From Pseudomonadota bacterium (GTDB lineage: Bacteria > Pseudomonadota > Gammaproteobacteria > Pseudomonadales > Pseudohongiellaceae), in NCBI GenBank assembly GCA_022563075.1, contig JADFOC010000141.1, positions 1-7,002 of the forward strand: a stretch of DNA of 7,002 nucleotides. The letters run 5' to 3'. Below are positions 1 to 6,042 of this stretch, piece by piece. Within the stretch, counting starts at the first letter, position 1. Every line of letters begins with the position of its first letter. The notes under the pieces are model-generated. The model saw only the letters and a program-made list of their open reading frames with translations. It had not been told where the DNA came from and did no database searches. Position numbers and translations under genes: made by a program.

Positions 1-551
1 CCGACGTGATCGTAAAAGCACTACCAAAATTGTTGCAGAAGAATTGTGCCGCACTAATGCTGTTTTCCAGTCGCCGCCAGATGTTGGATGTATTGCAGAG
101 ATTACCGGCAGATTGGCGTGATCTGATTTTGTGTCAGGATGACTACCAGAAGGCGCAATTGCTCAAGTACCATCGTCAACGCGTGGATAGGGGCGAGGGC
201 AGCATTATCTTTGGTCTTTCCAGTTTTGCCGAAGGTGTCGACCTCCCCGGGGACTATTGTACTCATGTGCTAATCGCCAAGATTCCTTTCGCGGTTCCCA
301 ATGATCCCATCGAGATGACTCTGTCTGATTGGATCGAGCAACAGGGGAAGAATCCATTTATGACACTGGCTGTGCCCGATGCAGCTTTTCGATTAGTGCA
401 AGCCAGCGGCAGGTTACTGCGCAGCGAGAATGATAGTGGTCAGATTACCTTGTTCGATGAGCGAATTGTTAACCGGCGTTATGGCAAGACGATTCTGGAC
501 TCGATGCCGCCGTATAAGCGAGAAATATTTGAAGAAGAGTTTGTGGTCTAG
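1..551 (+). CDS. dinG: ATP-dependent DNA helicase DinG, C-terminal part (5' end outside window)
   Basis: This is the last 183 codons or so of an XPD/DinG-type superfamily 2 DNA helicase. The frame is open to the left edge, so the GTG at position 6 is an internal valine and not the start. The fragment is the second RecA-like domain. It shows a helicase motif V-like segment (FGLSSFAEGVDLPG), the following KIPFAVPNDP strand, and motif VI (QASGRLLRS), whose arginines contact ATP in this family. The ending (RRYGKTILDSMPPYKREIF) matches the usual DinG C-terminus. DinG family members unwind 5'-3', use an iron-sulfur cluster (encoded outside this window), and act on R-loops and damaged or stalled DNA structures. 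The close relative YoaA is the main alternative, but the motif spacing fits Pseudomonas-type DinG better. It stops at TAG 549-551, only 8 bp from the stop of the convergent neighbour. Confidence 0.85.
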   Translation, partial: DVIVKALPKLLQKNCAALMLFSSRRQMLDVLQRLPADWRDLILCQDDYQKAQLLKYHRQRVDRGEGSIIFGLSSFAEGVDLPGDYCTHVLIAKIPFAVPNDPIEMTLSDWIEQQGKNPFMTLAVPDAAFRLVQASGRLLRSENDSGQITLFDERIVNRRYGKTILDSMPPYKREIFEEEFVV

Positions 552-559
552 CGCACAGA

Positions 560-1192
560 CTAATGCGGGAACACGCTGAGTTTCATCTCATAATTTTTAT
601 TGGTCAGGCAGGTTGCCGTGTAACTGATTGCATAATTCCCGGCGCCTAGCTGATAGTCGATGAAAATTGCATACTGATTCGCGTGGCGTTGCTTTAATTG
701 AATTCGTTCGCTGCCTGGTTCCGGCAGATACTCCTTCAGATATCCAACTAAGCTGGTCTTGCACAGCTCAATCATCGTAAGCTGCTGCTCGGCGGTAAGA
801 TCGGTAATATCGTTTACGTCTTCGGTTAGTCCGGCGATTGGCACCGTCATTTTTGATTCGTAAGCCACATCCTCGAAATTATTTCTGACATCGCTCTGCC
901 AGTAGACGAGGTTCTCAGTACCGTATCGCGCCGACTCGCAGGTAATGATGAATTTTAGATTGTCCGATGTATTGCTATCATTCAGTTTGGCTTCGAGCAC
1001 TCTCTTGCAAGCCTCACGCGAGGCGGCATGTTCGATGATTGCATCGAGATCGGCCCTCAACTCATCGGCATGCCAGCGTGGCAACCAACTTTCGACTGGT
1101 CGAGATTGGGCCGCGCCGTAGCTGATTGCCGTACAGCTAACTGATAAGGCGAAGACAGACCGTAATAAATTCTTGTTATGGACAAATCGCAA
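560..1192 (-). CDS. Exported protein of unknown function with four cysteines
   Basis: I do not recognise this 210-residue protein. The N-terminus has basic residues (R2, K7, R11), a hydrophobic stretch at about 12-28 and small residues (GAAQS) around 26-30, so it probably carries a Sec signal peptide. C20 follows SVS, a poor lipobox, so a lipoprotein is less likely. The predicted mature part has cysteines at 62, 85, 144 and 195, enough for two disulfides in the periplasm, and a C-terminal half rich in aromatic beta-like segments (about 170-208). The start is TTG at 1192. An in-frame TGA lies at 1217-1219, no in-frame ATG or GTG lies between, and a weak GGAT site sits about 9 nt upstream. The nearby ATG at 1200 is in another frame that soon stops. 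Real coding is supported by the long open frame and signal peptide. The start is the least certain part. Confidence 0.7.
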   Translation of the reverse strand: MRFVHNKNLLRSVFALSVSCTAISYGAAQSRPVESWLPRWHADELRADLDAIIEHAASREACKRVLEAKLNDSNTSDNLKFIITCESARYGTENLVYWQSDVRNNFEDVAYESKMTVPIAGLTEDVNDITDLTAEQQLTMIELCKTSLVGYLKEYLPEPGSERIQLKQRHANQYAIFIDYQLGAGNYAISYTATCLTNKNYEMKLSVFPH

Positions 1193-1244
1193 AGTAACAT
1201 ATCCGGAACACAGCGGTCATCGGTTTGGTTAGGCATGGTTTTCG

Positions 1245-1280
1245 TATAACCAGAACTACATTGAATTAGTGCTGGTTATA
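1245..1280. repeat. 14-bp imperfect inverted repeat with 8-nt loop
   Basis: The left arm TATAACCAGAACTA (1245-1258) and right arm TAGTGCTGGTTATA (1267-1280) are complementary at 13 of 14 positions, including a perfect outer 9-bp block, and are separated by CATTGAAT. The element lies between the stop of the 59-residue gene (1297) and the TTG start of the 210-residue gene (1192). It is AT-rich and has no T-run after either arm, so it does not look like a classical intrinsic terminator. A dimeric regulator's operator, or an RNA hairpin in the leader of the 210-residue gene, fits better. Confidence 0.6.
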
Positions 1281-1296
1281 ATCATTTGCCAGCGAA

Positions 1297-1476
1297 CTAT
1301 AAGTCCTTTTCTTCATACGATGGTTCGACGTAGTTCAGTACTTGCTTGAGTGCCTCCCAACCGACCGCATTGGTCTGATGGTAGATTTTATTTATTTTTG
1401 CATTACGCTGAGTGCGCGCTGCTTCCATGCTGCGGGTCATTTCGGCCAACTTCCTGGCGAGTTCCTTTTTGCTCAT
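1297..1476 (-). CDS. Small protein of unknown function, 59 residues
   Basis: This short frame starts at ATG 1476 with MSKKELARKLAEMTRS and ends at TAG with YEEKDL. An AGGGA ribosome binding site (1484-1488) sits 7 nt before the ATG, which is good spacing and the main reason to believe it. The predicted protein is soluble, with no signal peptide or membrane segment. It has a basic amphipathic helix at about residues 3-32 (KK, R-K, R, R, R, K, K), a middle with an aromatic patch (IYHQT, GWEALKQVLNYV), and an acidic end. Such a helix could bind nucleic acid or a partner protein, but I know no family for it. It lies between the c-di-GMP protein gene and the 210-residue exported protein gene, all on the same strand, with gaps of about 230 and 100 bp, so it is probably transcribed alone. 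The overlapping plus-strand frame at 1342-1554 lacks comparable signals. Confidence 0.6.
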   Translation of the reverse strand: MSKKELARKLAEMTRSMEAARTQRNAKINKIYHQTNAVGWEALKQVLNYVEPSYEEKDL

Positions 1477-1483
1477 TACTGCT

Positions 1484-1488
1484 TCCCT
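1484..1488 (-). promoter_or_regulatory. Ribosome binding site of the 59-residue gene
   Basis: AGGGA on the minus strand lies 7 nt upstream of ATG 1476. This is close to ideal Shine-Dalgarno placement and supports the small gene as real. Confidence 0.55.
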
Positions 1489-1662
1489 AGAGTTGCGTCA
1501 TTGAATAACTATCGAACCTCAATTGCATTAAAATATAGCACTGCTTTTAAATAATTGTGCTTGCAGGGAGTAAAATAAATATGTTGCAAATCTGCGAGTT
1601 TGATCTATGTACGGCATAAAATTCGAAATGTGCGGAGTGCCAAGATCTAAGATCGTCAATTT

Positions 1663-1694
1663 TCATAATCTAATGATCTAATGATCTAATAATC
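1663..1694. repeat. Short tandem repeat, about four 8-bp units
   Basis: Two exact TAATGATC units (1671-1678 and 1679-1686) are flanked by near copies TAATAATC (1687-1694, 7 of 8) and TCATAATC (1663-1670, 6 of 8). The array begins 9 bp past the stop of the c-di-GMP protein gene on its downstream side. The rest of the 1477-1703 gap is AT-rich, contains the small gene's ribosome binding site and has no other clear gene. A separate AAGATC duplication (1642-1654, period 7) lies next to the array. Confidence 0.75.
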
Positions 1695-1703
1695 GGAGCT
1701 TCC

Positions 1704-3857
1704 TTAATGAAAGGGTGATTTGAAATGTTCGCTCTCCACCGCCTGCGGTTTTCCGGGGTCGGCAGCCACGCCATCCCACTTCACTTTTTCCTGGCGTAAC
1801 AGCTCGCTGATCTCTTCGACGCATAACGGTTTGCTAAAAAAGTAACCCTGCAACTGCTCGCATCCATATTCTCGCAGAAAGTCAACATGATGTTGTTCTT
1901 CCACCCCCTCCGCTACTACTTCCAGATTTAAGCTATGGGCTAGAGCCAGTATCGCCTTGACGATGGCTTCGCCATTGGTATCGATGCCAATATCCTTGAC
2001 GAAGGATCTGTCTATTTTAAGTTTATCGATAGGAAGTTTTTTCAGGTAGTTCAGTGATGAATAACCGGTTCCGAAATCGTCCACCGAAAGCGTGACGCCG
2101 GCCGCGCTAATTTTGCCCAGCGTGCTAATGGCGACATCTGGATTGAGCATAACCGCCGTCTCTGTCAGCTCTAGCACCAGATTCTCGGGCGGTAGTCCGG
2201 TATCACGCAACACTTTATCCAATAGGTCGATGAAATCACCACTGACCAGTTGCTTGGGTGAGAGGTTTACTGCCACCGGGAAGTTAAATTGGATGTGTTC
2301 ATCGGTTCGCCACTTCACCGCCTGGCGGCAAGCCGAATATAAAACCCACTTTCCAAGTGCCGGCAACAAGCCGCATTCTTCTGCTACCGGTATAAATCGG
2401 TCGGGTCCTATCTTCGGCCAGTCTGGGTGTTGCCATCTGATCAGCGCTTCCAGGCCGACGACACGACCGGTAACTGAATCTATTTGCGGTTGGTAGTGCA
2501 TGAAGAACTCGTCGTTGGCGATTGCCTTGCGCAGGGCGTCTTCCAGACTGCTTAACTCCATCATTCGATTTTGAATTTCCGCGGAGAAGAATCGGTAGGT
2601 ATTGCGGCCATCGATCTTGGCCTGGTACATGGCCGTGTCCGCTGTCTGGGTTAGCGTCTTCAGGTCCGAACCACTTTCCGGGAATAGCGAAATTCCGATA
2701 CTTGCAGACACGTTGACTTCACGAGACTGAATGTAGAAAGGTTTCCTAATGACTTCCAGTATATGGCGAACGATGCGCGTTACTTGATTAGGATTACCCA
2801 TTTCCACCAGGGTAATGGCAAACTCATCGCCGCCGATGCGCGCTAGTATATCTGATTCTCTGATGCAGAATCGAAGTCGTTCGGCAACACCTACCAGTAA
2901 TTCATCGCCTGCATCATGCCCCATACTGTCGTTGATGTTCTTAAAATGATCGATATCGATGAACAATACCGCCATCTTTTTCCTGTTGTGGGCGCAGTAG
3001 GCAATTTTCCCCTCGGTGAAATCATGGAACTTGCTGCGATTGGACAAACCGGTGAGAACATCGTATTTAGCCAGCTTAACGAGTCGTTCCTCATTAAGGG
3101 TGCGCACCGTGATGTCTTGAAACATCATGATGTGGCTTTGGACTTTAGCATCGATGTCGCGAATGCAATTGCCGCTTATTTCAGCAACGATGGTTGAATT
3201 CTTACGAGTATTCAATATCACTCGATTGCATACATAGGGTTGCTGTTGCAGCATCAACGAACCTAGTTGCTTGGCATCGGCTGCATCATCTTCTGCGGTG
3301 CTCAAAAGATCGAATACGTCGTGTCCGATAATTTGTTTTTCATTGTAATTCAATAAACTGAGAGCCTTACGGTTGGCCGAATGAATTACGCCAGTTTTAT
3401 CATATTGGATGATGCCCTCGGATGCGCTTTCCAGTATGACCTGATAGAGGATCTTTAGCTCTGCTAATTTCCTGGATTGCTGCTGCATGGAATAGTGCTG
3501 TTGCAGGTGGTGGTTAATACGGGACTGTAGGTAATCGAATCCCCCCATAACCGAACAAAACTCGACATGTTCGCAGTTTTGCACGACGCCGTGGTCCAAG
3601 CTGGGTTGTTCGCTGGCGACAAGAATGGGAATGATGGAGTTGTCCGCACGACGATTTTCCAATTCTATCAGTGCCGACAATTCAAATTTCGGAGAATCGA
3701 GGTTGCATAGCACCAACGCCACTGATTCAGTCTCGAGTGACTGCAGCGCGGTCTGCCATTCGTCGGTGCGAAAAAGTTTGTACCGATGCAACTTCAAAGA
3801 TCGTAGCTGAGCCCAAAATTTCCCCTGGTCACAATCTATGATCAGAACTGTATCCAC
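1704..3857 (-). CDS. REC-PAS-GGDEF-EAL cyclic di-GMP turnover protein with degenerate receiver
   Basis: This 717-residue cytoplasmic protein has no membrane segment. Domains in order: receiver-like fold (about 1-115), PAS (about 132-250), GGDEF diguanylate cyclase (about 258-422) and EAL phosphodiesterase (about 435-690). The cyclase signature is intact (GGDEF 342-346), with an inhibitory RxxD site exactly five residues upstream (R333, D336). The EAL domain keeps all the usual metal and catalytic residues: E470 of EAL, N531, E563, D593-D594, K614, E650 and Q670. Both synthesis and hydrolysis of c-di-GMP are therefore possible. The receiver has N52 where the phospho-acceptor Asp normally sits (LVLCNLDSP), and the conserved Lys near its end is not evident, so phosphorylation is unlikely. 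The start is GTG at 3857, chosen because AGGTGA lies 4 nt upstream and the receiver's first strand (VLIIDCD) begins at once. PAS probably senses a ligand. The biological output is unknown; biofilm or motility control is typical of the family. Confidence 0.93.
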   Translation of the reverse strand: MDTVLIIDCDQGKFWAQLRSLKLHRYKLFRTDEWQTALQSLETESVALVLCNLDSPKFELSALIELENRRADNSIIPILVASEQPSLDHGVVQNCEHVEFCSVMGGFDYLQSRINHHLQQHYSMQQQSRKLAELKILYQVILESASEGIIQYDKTGVIHSANRKALSLLNYNEKQIIGHDVFDLLSTAEDDAADAKQLGSLMLQQQPYVCNRVILNTRKNSTIVAEISGNCIRDIDAKVQSHIMMFQDITVRTLNEERLVKLAKYDVLTGLSNRSKFHDFTEGKIAYCAHNRKKMAVLFIDIDHFKNINDSMGHDAGDELLVGVAERLRFCIRESDILARIGGDEFAITLVEMGNPNQVTRIVRHILEVIRKPFYIQSREVNVSASIGISLFPESGSDLKTLTQTADTAMYQAKIDGRNTYRFFSAEIQNRMMELSSLEDALRKAIANDEFFMHYQPQIDSVTGRVVGLEALIRWQHPDWPKIGPDRFIPVAEECGLLPALGKWVLYSACRQAVKWRTDEHIQFNFPVAVNLSPKQLVSGDFIDLLDKVLRDTGLPPENLVLELTETAVMLNPDVAISTLGKISAAGVTLSVDDFGTGYSSLNYLKKLPIDKLKIDRSFVKDIGIDTNGEAIVKAILALAHSLNLEVVAEGVEEQHHVDFLREYGCEQLQGYFFSKPLCVEEISELLRQEKVKWDGVAADPGKPQAVESEHFKSPFH

Positions 3858-3861
3858 TACT

Positions 3862-3867
3862 TCACCT
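3862..3867 (-). promoter_or_regulatory. Ribosome binding site fixing the GTG start of the GGDEF-EAL gene
   Basis: AGGTGA on the minus strand lies 4 nt before GTG 3857. It is a strong match to the 16S rRNA tail, and it is the reason to accept a GTG start here. Confidence 0.65.
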
Positions 3868-3901
3868 GATATTAACGATTACGAGAAAGTCCTTTATATC
3901 T

Positions 3902-3928
3902 AGTATAGGAGAAAAAATTTGGCGACAA
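3902..3928 (-). promoter_or_regulatory. Weak candidate sigma-70 promoter for the GGDEF-EAL gene
   Basis: On the minus strand a -10-like TATACT (3902-3907, 5 of 6) lies 15 bp after a -35-like TTGTCG (3923-3928). The spacing is shorter than ideal and the -35 match is partial, so only the -10 is persuasive. It would give a leader of roughly 40 nt ending at the AGGTGA site. Confidence 0.25.
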
Positions 3929-3975
3929 CGGAGGATGATTGGCAGAATTAACGGCGGCTTGGTTCGAATAATAAG

Positions 3976-3988
3976 TAGAATTATTCTA
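3976..3988. repeat. 13-bp AT-rich palindrome
   Basis: TAGAAT and ATTCTA flank a single central T. The one-base centre cannot form a stable RNA loop, so a protein-binding site is likelier than a terminator. It lies in the 162-bp gap between the 62-residue membrane protein gene and the GGDEF-EAL gene, upstream of the latter's candidate promoter. An 8-bp palindrome CCGATCGG follows at 3993-4000. Either could be chance. Confidence 0.4.
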
Positions 3989-4019
3989 AGGACCGATCGG
4001 AATGAAAGTGACGGGATGG

Positions 4020-4208
4020 CTAGCGTTTATGGCGTTGCTTCTGGTGGGTGAAATAGTAGGCTGCGCCCGCTCCGATCGCGGCCCCAACCATGCTCGATAC
4101 GATAAAATTGCCCATCATCGGTCCCAATCCGACGCCGATAATAAGACCTACTGTTACGCACAAGGCGTAGGTTCCTTGGGCAGATTTTTTTTTGGATTTC
4201 TTGGACAT
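4020..4208 (-). CDS. Small glycine-rich membrane protein, 62 residues
   Basis: The protein starts with a lysine-rich cytoplasmic-type head (MSKKSKKKSAQG). Two hydrophobic segments follow at about 14-33 and 36-53, rich in Gly and Ala with GxxxG-like spacing (GLIIGVGLG, VGAAIGAGAA), and it ends in a basic tail (HQKQRHKR). This is the look of a two-pass inner-membrane hairpin with both ends in the cytoplasm. No named family is recognised. A GGAG ribosome binding site (4216-4219) lies 7 nt before the ATG. The gene begins 33 bp after the prolyl isomerase gene stops, on the same strand, so it is probably the last gene of that operon. A plus-strand frame at 4002-4262 covers the same DNA. The minus frame is preferred because of its ribosome site, operon position and consistent composition. 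Confidence 0.65.
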   Translation of the reverse strand: MSKKSKKKSAQGTYALCVTVGLIIGVGLGPMMGNFIVSSMVGAAIGAGAAYYFTHQKQRHKR

Positions 4209-4241
4209 GCCTATTCTCCGGGAGAACGTGTTAAAACAATC

Positions 4242-5099
4242 TCAGTTGAGTTGTCGAATTGAATAAATGACAGTACTTAATCGGGAGAAGCGAACAGAAT
4301 CAATCGGAATTTCCCCAATTGTATCGACGATATTCATACCTTCAACTACTTTCCCGATTACTGTGTGTTTGCCGGTCAGCCAGTCTGCGTCCGTCAGAGT
4401 AATAAAAAATTCAGGGCCGTTGCTGTCTGGTCCCACATTAGCCAGTGCAACTACACCTCTGCTCACGGTGCGGCTGGGGAAATTCGTGCTATAGCGATAG
4501 CCCTGGTTTTCATATGCCTGTTTGACACTCATCTGCCGTAGCTCTTCCAATACTTCATATTGCCCGGCTTCCAGCTGCGCTTCGTTCTCAATGTTCATTC
4601 TCTGATACAGCGGCTTCAGGATTTCCTGTTGAAAATCTTGCTTGCTGCTGATGTTGAGCATCTTATTGAAAGAGCCGTCGGAATCCAGCACCGGCATCTG
4701 ATCCAGGCCAAGGAAATCGGCATTGATTTCATCCTGCAGGAGTTCAGCCGGAGCACCCAGTGGGTGATAGACGGGGCTGGCTGCTTGAATGATAAAATCT
4801 GATACCACGCGATGAAAGCGCATGCCATCGAAGTAGCGAGGCATGAAACTGGTTTCCGTGGCGGGATCCACCAGCTCAATTTCTCCGCGGGCCAGCGCGA
4901 CGAAGTTCGCGACGTTATTGGGCGCCTCACGGGGAAATAGTTCTACATAGATGGCTCCCTGTGAGGTGTTGATCAGCAGCAAGGGATTCAGCGGGTCTTC
5001 CATCGCCTGTTCTGCTGAGCTGGCATCGGCTAATGCGGCAGGTTGATAGCTCAGTGCCAAGAATGCTAATAACAGCGGAAACTTGACAGGGGGGTTCAT
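4242..5099 (-). CDS. Exported cyclophilin-type peptidyl-prolyl isomerase with large insertion
   Basis: The 285-residue protein catalyses proline cis-trans isomerisation, probably as a folding helper in the periplasm. A signal peptide covers residues 1-24 (hydrophobic 8-18, ALA before D25). Cyclophilin signatures are clear: the first strand and helix (TSQGAIYVELFPREAPNNVA, 45-64), FHR (95-97) with the catalytic arginine, DF-I-Q (101-105), FFITL (231-235), and WLTGKH (240-245). The usual QGGDP after the glutamine reads QAASP. Between LQDEI (121-125) and GVVALA (215-220) there are about 85 residues where E. coli PpiA has only a handful. The insert is hydrophilic and partly helical (about 151-200). 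No ribosome site precedes ATG 5099. The start overlaps the upstream gene's stop as ATGA, so translation is probably coupled. Confidence 0.9.
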   Translation of the reverse strand: MNPPVKFPLLLAFLALSYQPAALADASSAEQAMEDPLNPLLLINTSQGAIYVELFPREAPNNVANFVALARGEIELVDPATETSFMPRYFDGMRFHRVVSDFIIQAASPVYHPLGAPAELLQDEINADFLGLDQMPVLDSDGSFNKMLNISSKQDFQQEILKPLYQRMNIENEAQLEAGQYEVLEELRQMSVKQAYENQGYRYSTNFPSRTVSRGVVALANVGPDSNGPEFFITLTDADWLTGKHTVIGKVVEGMNIVDTIGEIPIDSVRFSRLSTVIYSIRQLN

Positions 5100-5356
5100 T
5101 GCAGCAACTGATGGTCGGCAGGCAGCTTCTTTGAGATCCAGATTGCCAGTTTGTGCCGCATGCTTTGGAGGTTTTCATCGTGACTGGCGAGTGGTTGTAC
5201 CACCTTGTCTCTCACCAGGAGGAAATAAATAGCGCGGACTTTCATATCAATATGGTCCGTCGACTCAAATTCTCCCGCGCCACGGGCTTCGAAATAGCGG
5301 GCACCCACACGGATAGCCTCTTTTAACAGCTCGGATTCGTTTTTTATCTTTTTCAT
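5096..5356 (-). CDS. Hypothetical protein, 86 residues
   Basis: I do not recognise this small soluble protein. It is rich in charged residues and looks mainly helical, with a basic start (MKKIKNESELLKEAIR), a central segment with aromatic residues (RAIYFLLVRDKV, 41-52) and a basic region near the end (HKLAIWISKK, 68-77). It has no signal peptide. ATG 5356 is directly preceded by an in-frame TAG, so it is the earliest possible start. No clear Shine-Dalgarno sequence precedes it, so translation may be weak or rely on the short leader from the candidate promoter at 5384-5413. Its stop overlaps the isomerase ATG as ATGA. That overlap and the shared strand make it the first gene of the proposed three-gene operon. 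Confidence 0.65.
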   Translation of the reverse strand: MKKIKNESELLKEAIRVGARYFEARGAGEFESTDHIDMKVRAIYFLLVRDKVVQPLASHDENLQSMRHKLAIWISKKLPADHQLLQ

Positions 5357-5383
5357 CTATTTGATCTATGTAGCTACCACTAG

Positions 5384-5413
5384 ATTGTATGGCTAAAGCG
5401 ATTGGTGGTGCAA
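5384..5413 (-). promoter_or_regulatory. Candidate sigma-70 promoter of the 86-residue/isomerase operon
   Basis: On the minus strand TACAAT (5384-5389, 5 of 6 to TATAAT) lies 18 bp after TTGCAC (5408-5413, 3 of 6 to TTGACA). It is in the 95-bp gap after the MocA-like gene and would give a leader of about 20 nt before ATG 5356. It is by eye the best promoter-like pair I noticed in the gaps, but it rests on hexamer matching alone. Confidence 0.35.
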
Positions 5414-5451
5414 TAACCGGTGCGGAAATTTAGGCTGCGCCGAGGTGCCAG

Positions 5452-6027
5452 CTACTCCACTGCTTGATAGCGGGACAAATCAGCCGGAGTATCGATATCA
5501 TGAAGTATCGCGGCATCATCGACGGGTACATCAATCACCGATTTTTGATTATTTTGAATCACCGAGCGGGCGCCGGTATCGCCAGACAACTGCTGCAACT
5601 GCTCGAAGAATTGCTGCCCGAATCCTACTGGATTACCGGTTCGCGACTGGTAGATCGGATTGACAATCGACTTCGATGTAAGGCAACTGACAATTTGTCG
5701 GTAAGTAGCGGATTTTATGAAAGGCATATCGCCCAGGCAGACTAAACAAGCATCCCAATCTGTTACCAGACCAATCCCGTAGGCCAGAGTGGCGCCCATG
5801 CCGTGTTGTGCCTGGTGGAATACCTTGATGTCGGTGCCCAGCCCAGCCAGCCGTGGTGCCACATCGGGTTGAGTAATGACAATCGTGGCAGAAACTGCTG
5901 CCTTGATGCGCTGTATCGTCTGCCCGAGAACGGTATTGCCATTGGCTAATTTGGCGCAGAGTTTGATACTGCCGTAGCGCTTACTATATCCGGCTGCCAG
6001 AATGATTGCGCCAATGGTGTCCGTCAT
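5452..6027 (-). CDS. MocA-like molybdenum cofactor nucleotidyltransferase (NTP transferase family)
   Basis: The 191-residue protein is a single MobA/MocA-type nucleotidyltransferase domain. Such enzymes attach CMP (MocA) or GMP (MobA) to molybdopterin in the cytoplasm. It has the nucleotide-binding loop LAAGYSKRYG (10-19) followed by K22, HGMGATLAYG (75-84), the metal-binding GDMP (99-102), GNPVGF (131-136), and DIDTPADL near the end (177-184). GDMP and DIDTP resemble E. coli MocA, so cytidylyltransferase activity is the best guess. Specificity is not proven, and no xanthine dehydrogenase or XdhC-type partner is in the window. ATG 6027 is chosen because the conserved loop then begins near residue 10. 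A longer frame to TTG 6072 would run through a strong hairpin and add 15 unlikely residues. Neither start has a clear ribosome site. The upstream gene ends 56 bp away. Confidence 0.8.
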   Translation of the reverse strand: MTDTIGAIILAAGYSKRYGSIKLCAKLANGNTVLGQTIQRIKAAVSATIVITQPDVAPRLAGLGTDIKVFHQAQHGMGATLAYGIGLVTDWDACLVCLGDMPFIKSATYRQIVSCLTSKSIVNPIYQSRTGNPVGFGQQFFEQLQQLSGDTGARSVIQNNQKSVIDVPVDDAAILHDIDTPADLSRYQAVE

Positions 6028-6042
6028 GTAATTAGAATAAAT

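Noticed and set aside
1342..1554. Plus-strand frame of 70 codons
   Set aside because: It overlaps the 59-residue minus-strand gene, has no visible ribosome site and has unconvincing composition.
1599..1611. Thirteen-base match TTTGATCTATGTA shared with about 5360-5372
   Set aside because: An exact match of this length in 7 kb is not unlikely by chance, and the flanks differ.
1581..1619. Twelve-residue plus-strand frame with GGGAG upstream, a possible leader peptide
   Set aside because: No plus-strand gene follows it, so there is nothing for a leader to control.
4002..4262. Plus-strand frame with a lipoprotein-like start (LLLVGEIVGC) and an AAGGA 9 nt before its ATG
   Set aside because: It is antisense to the 62-residue membrane protein gene and runs into the end of the isomerase gene. 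After the hydrophobic start, its sequence looks random. The minus-strand gene has a better ribosome site and operon position. It remains a weak alternative.
4616..4930. Minus-strand frame of 104 codons inside the isomerase gene
   Set aside because: It is an out-of-frame shadow of the cyclophilin coding sequence, with no family resemblance.
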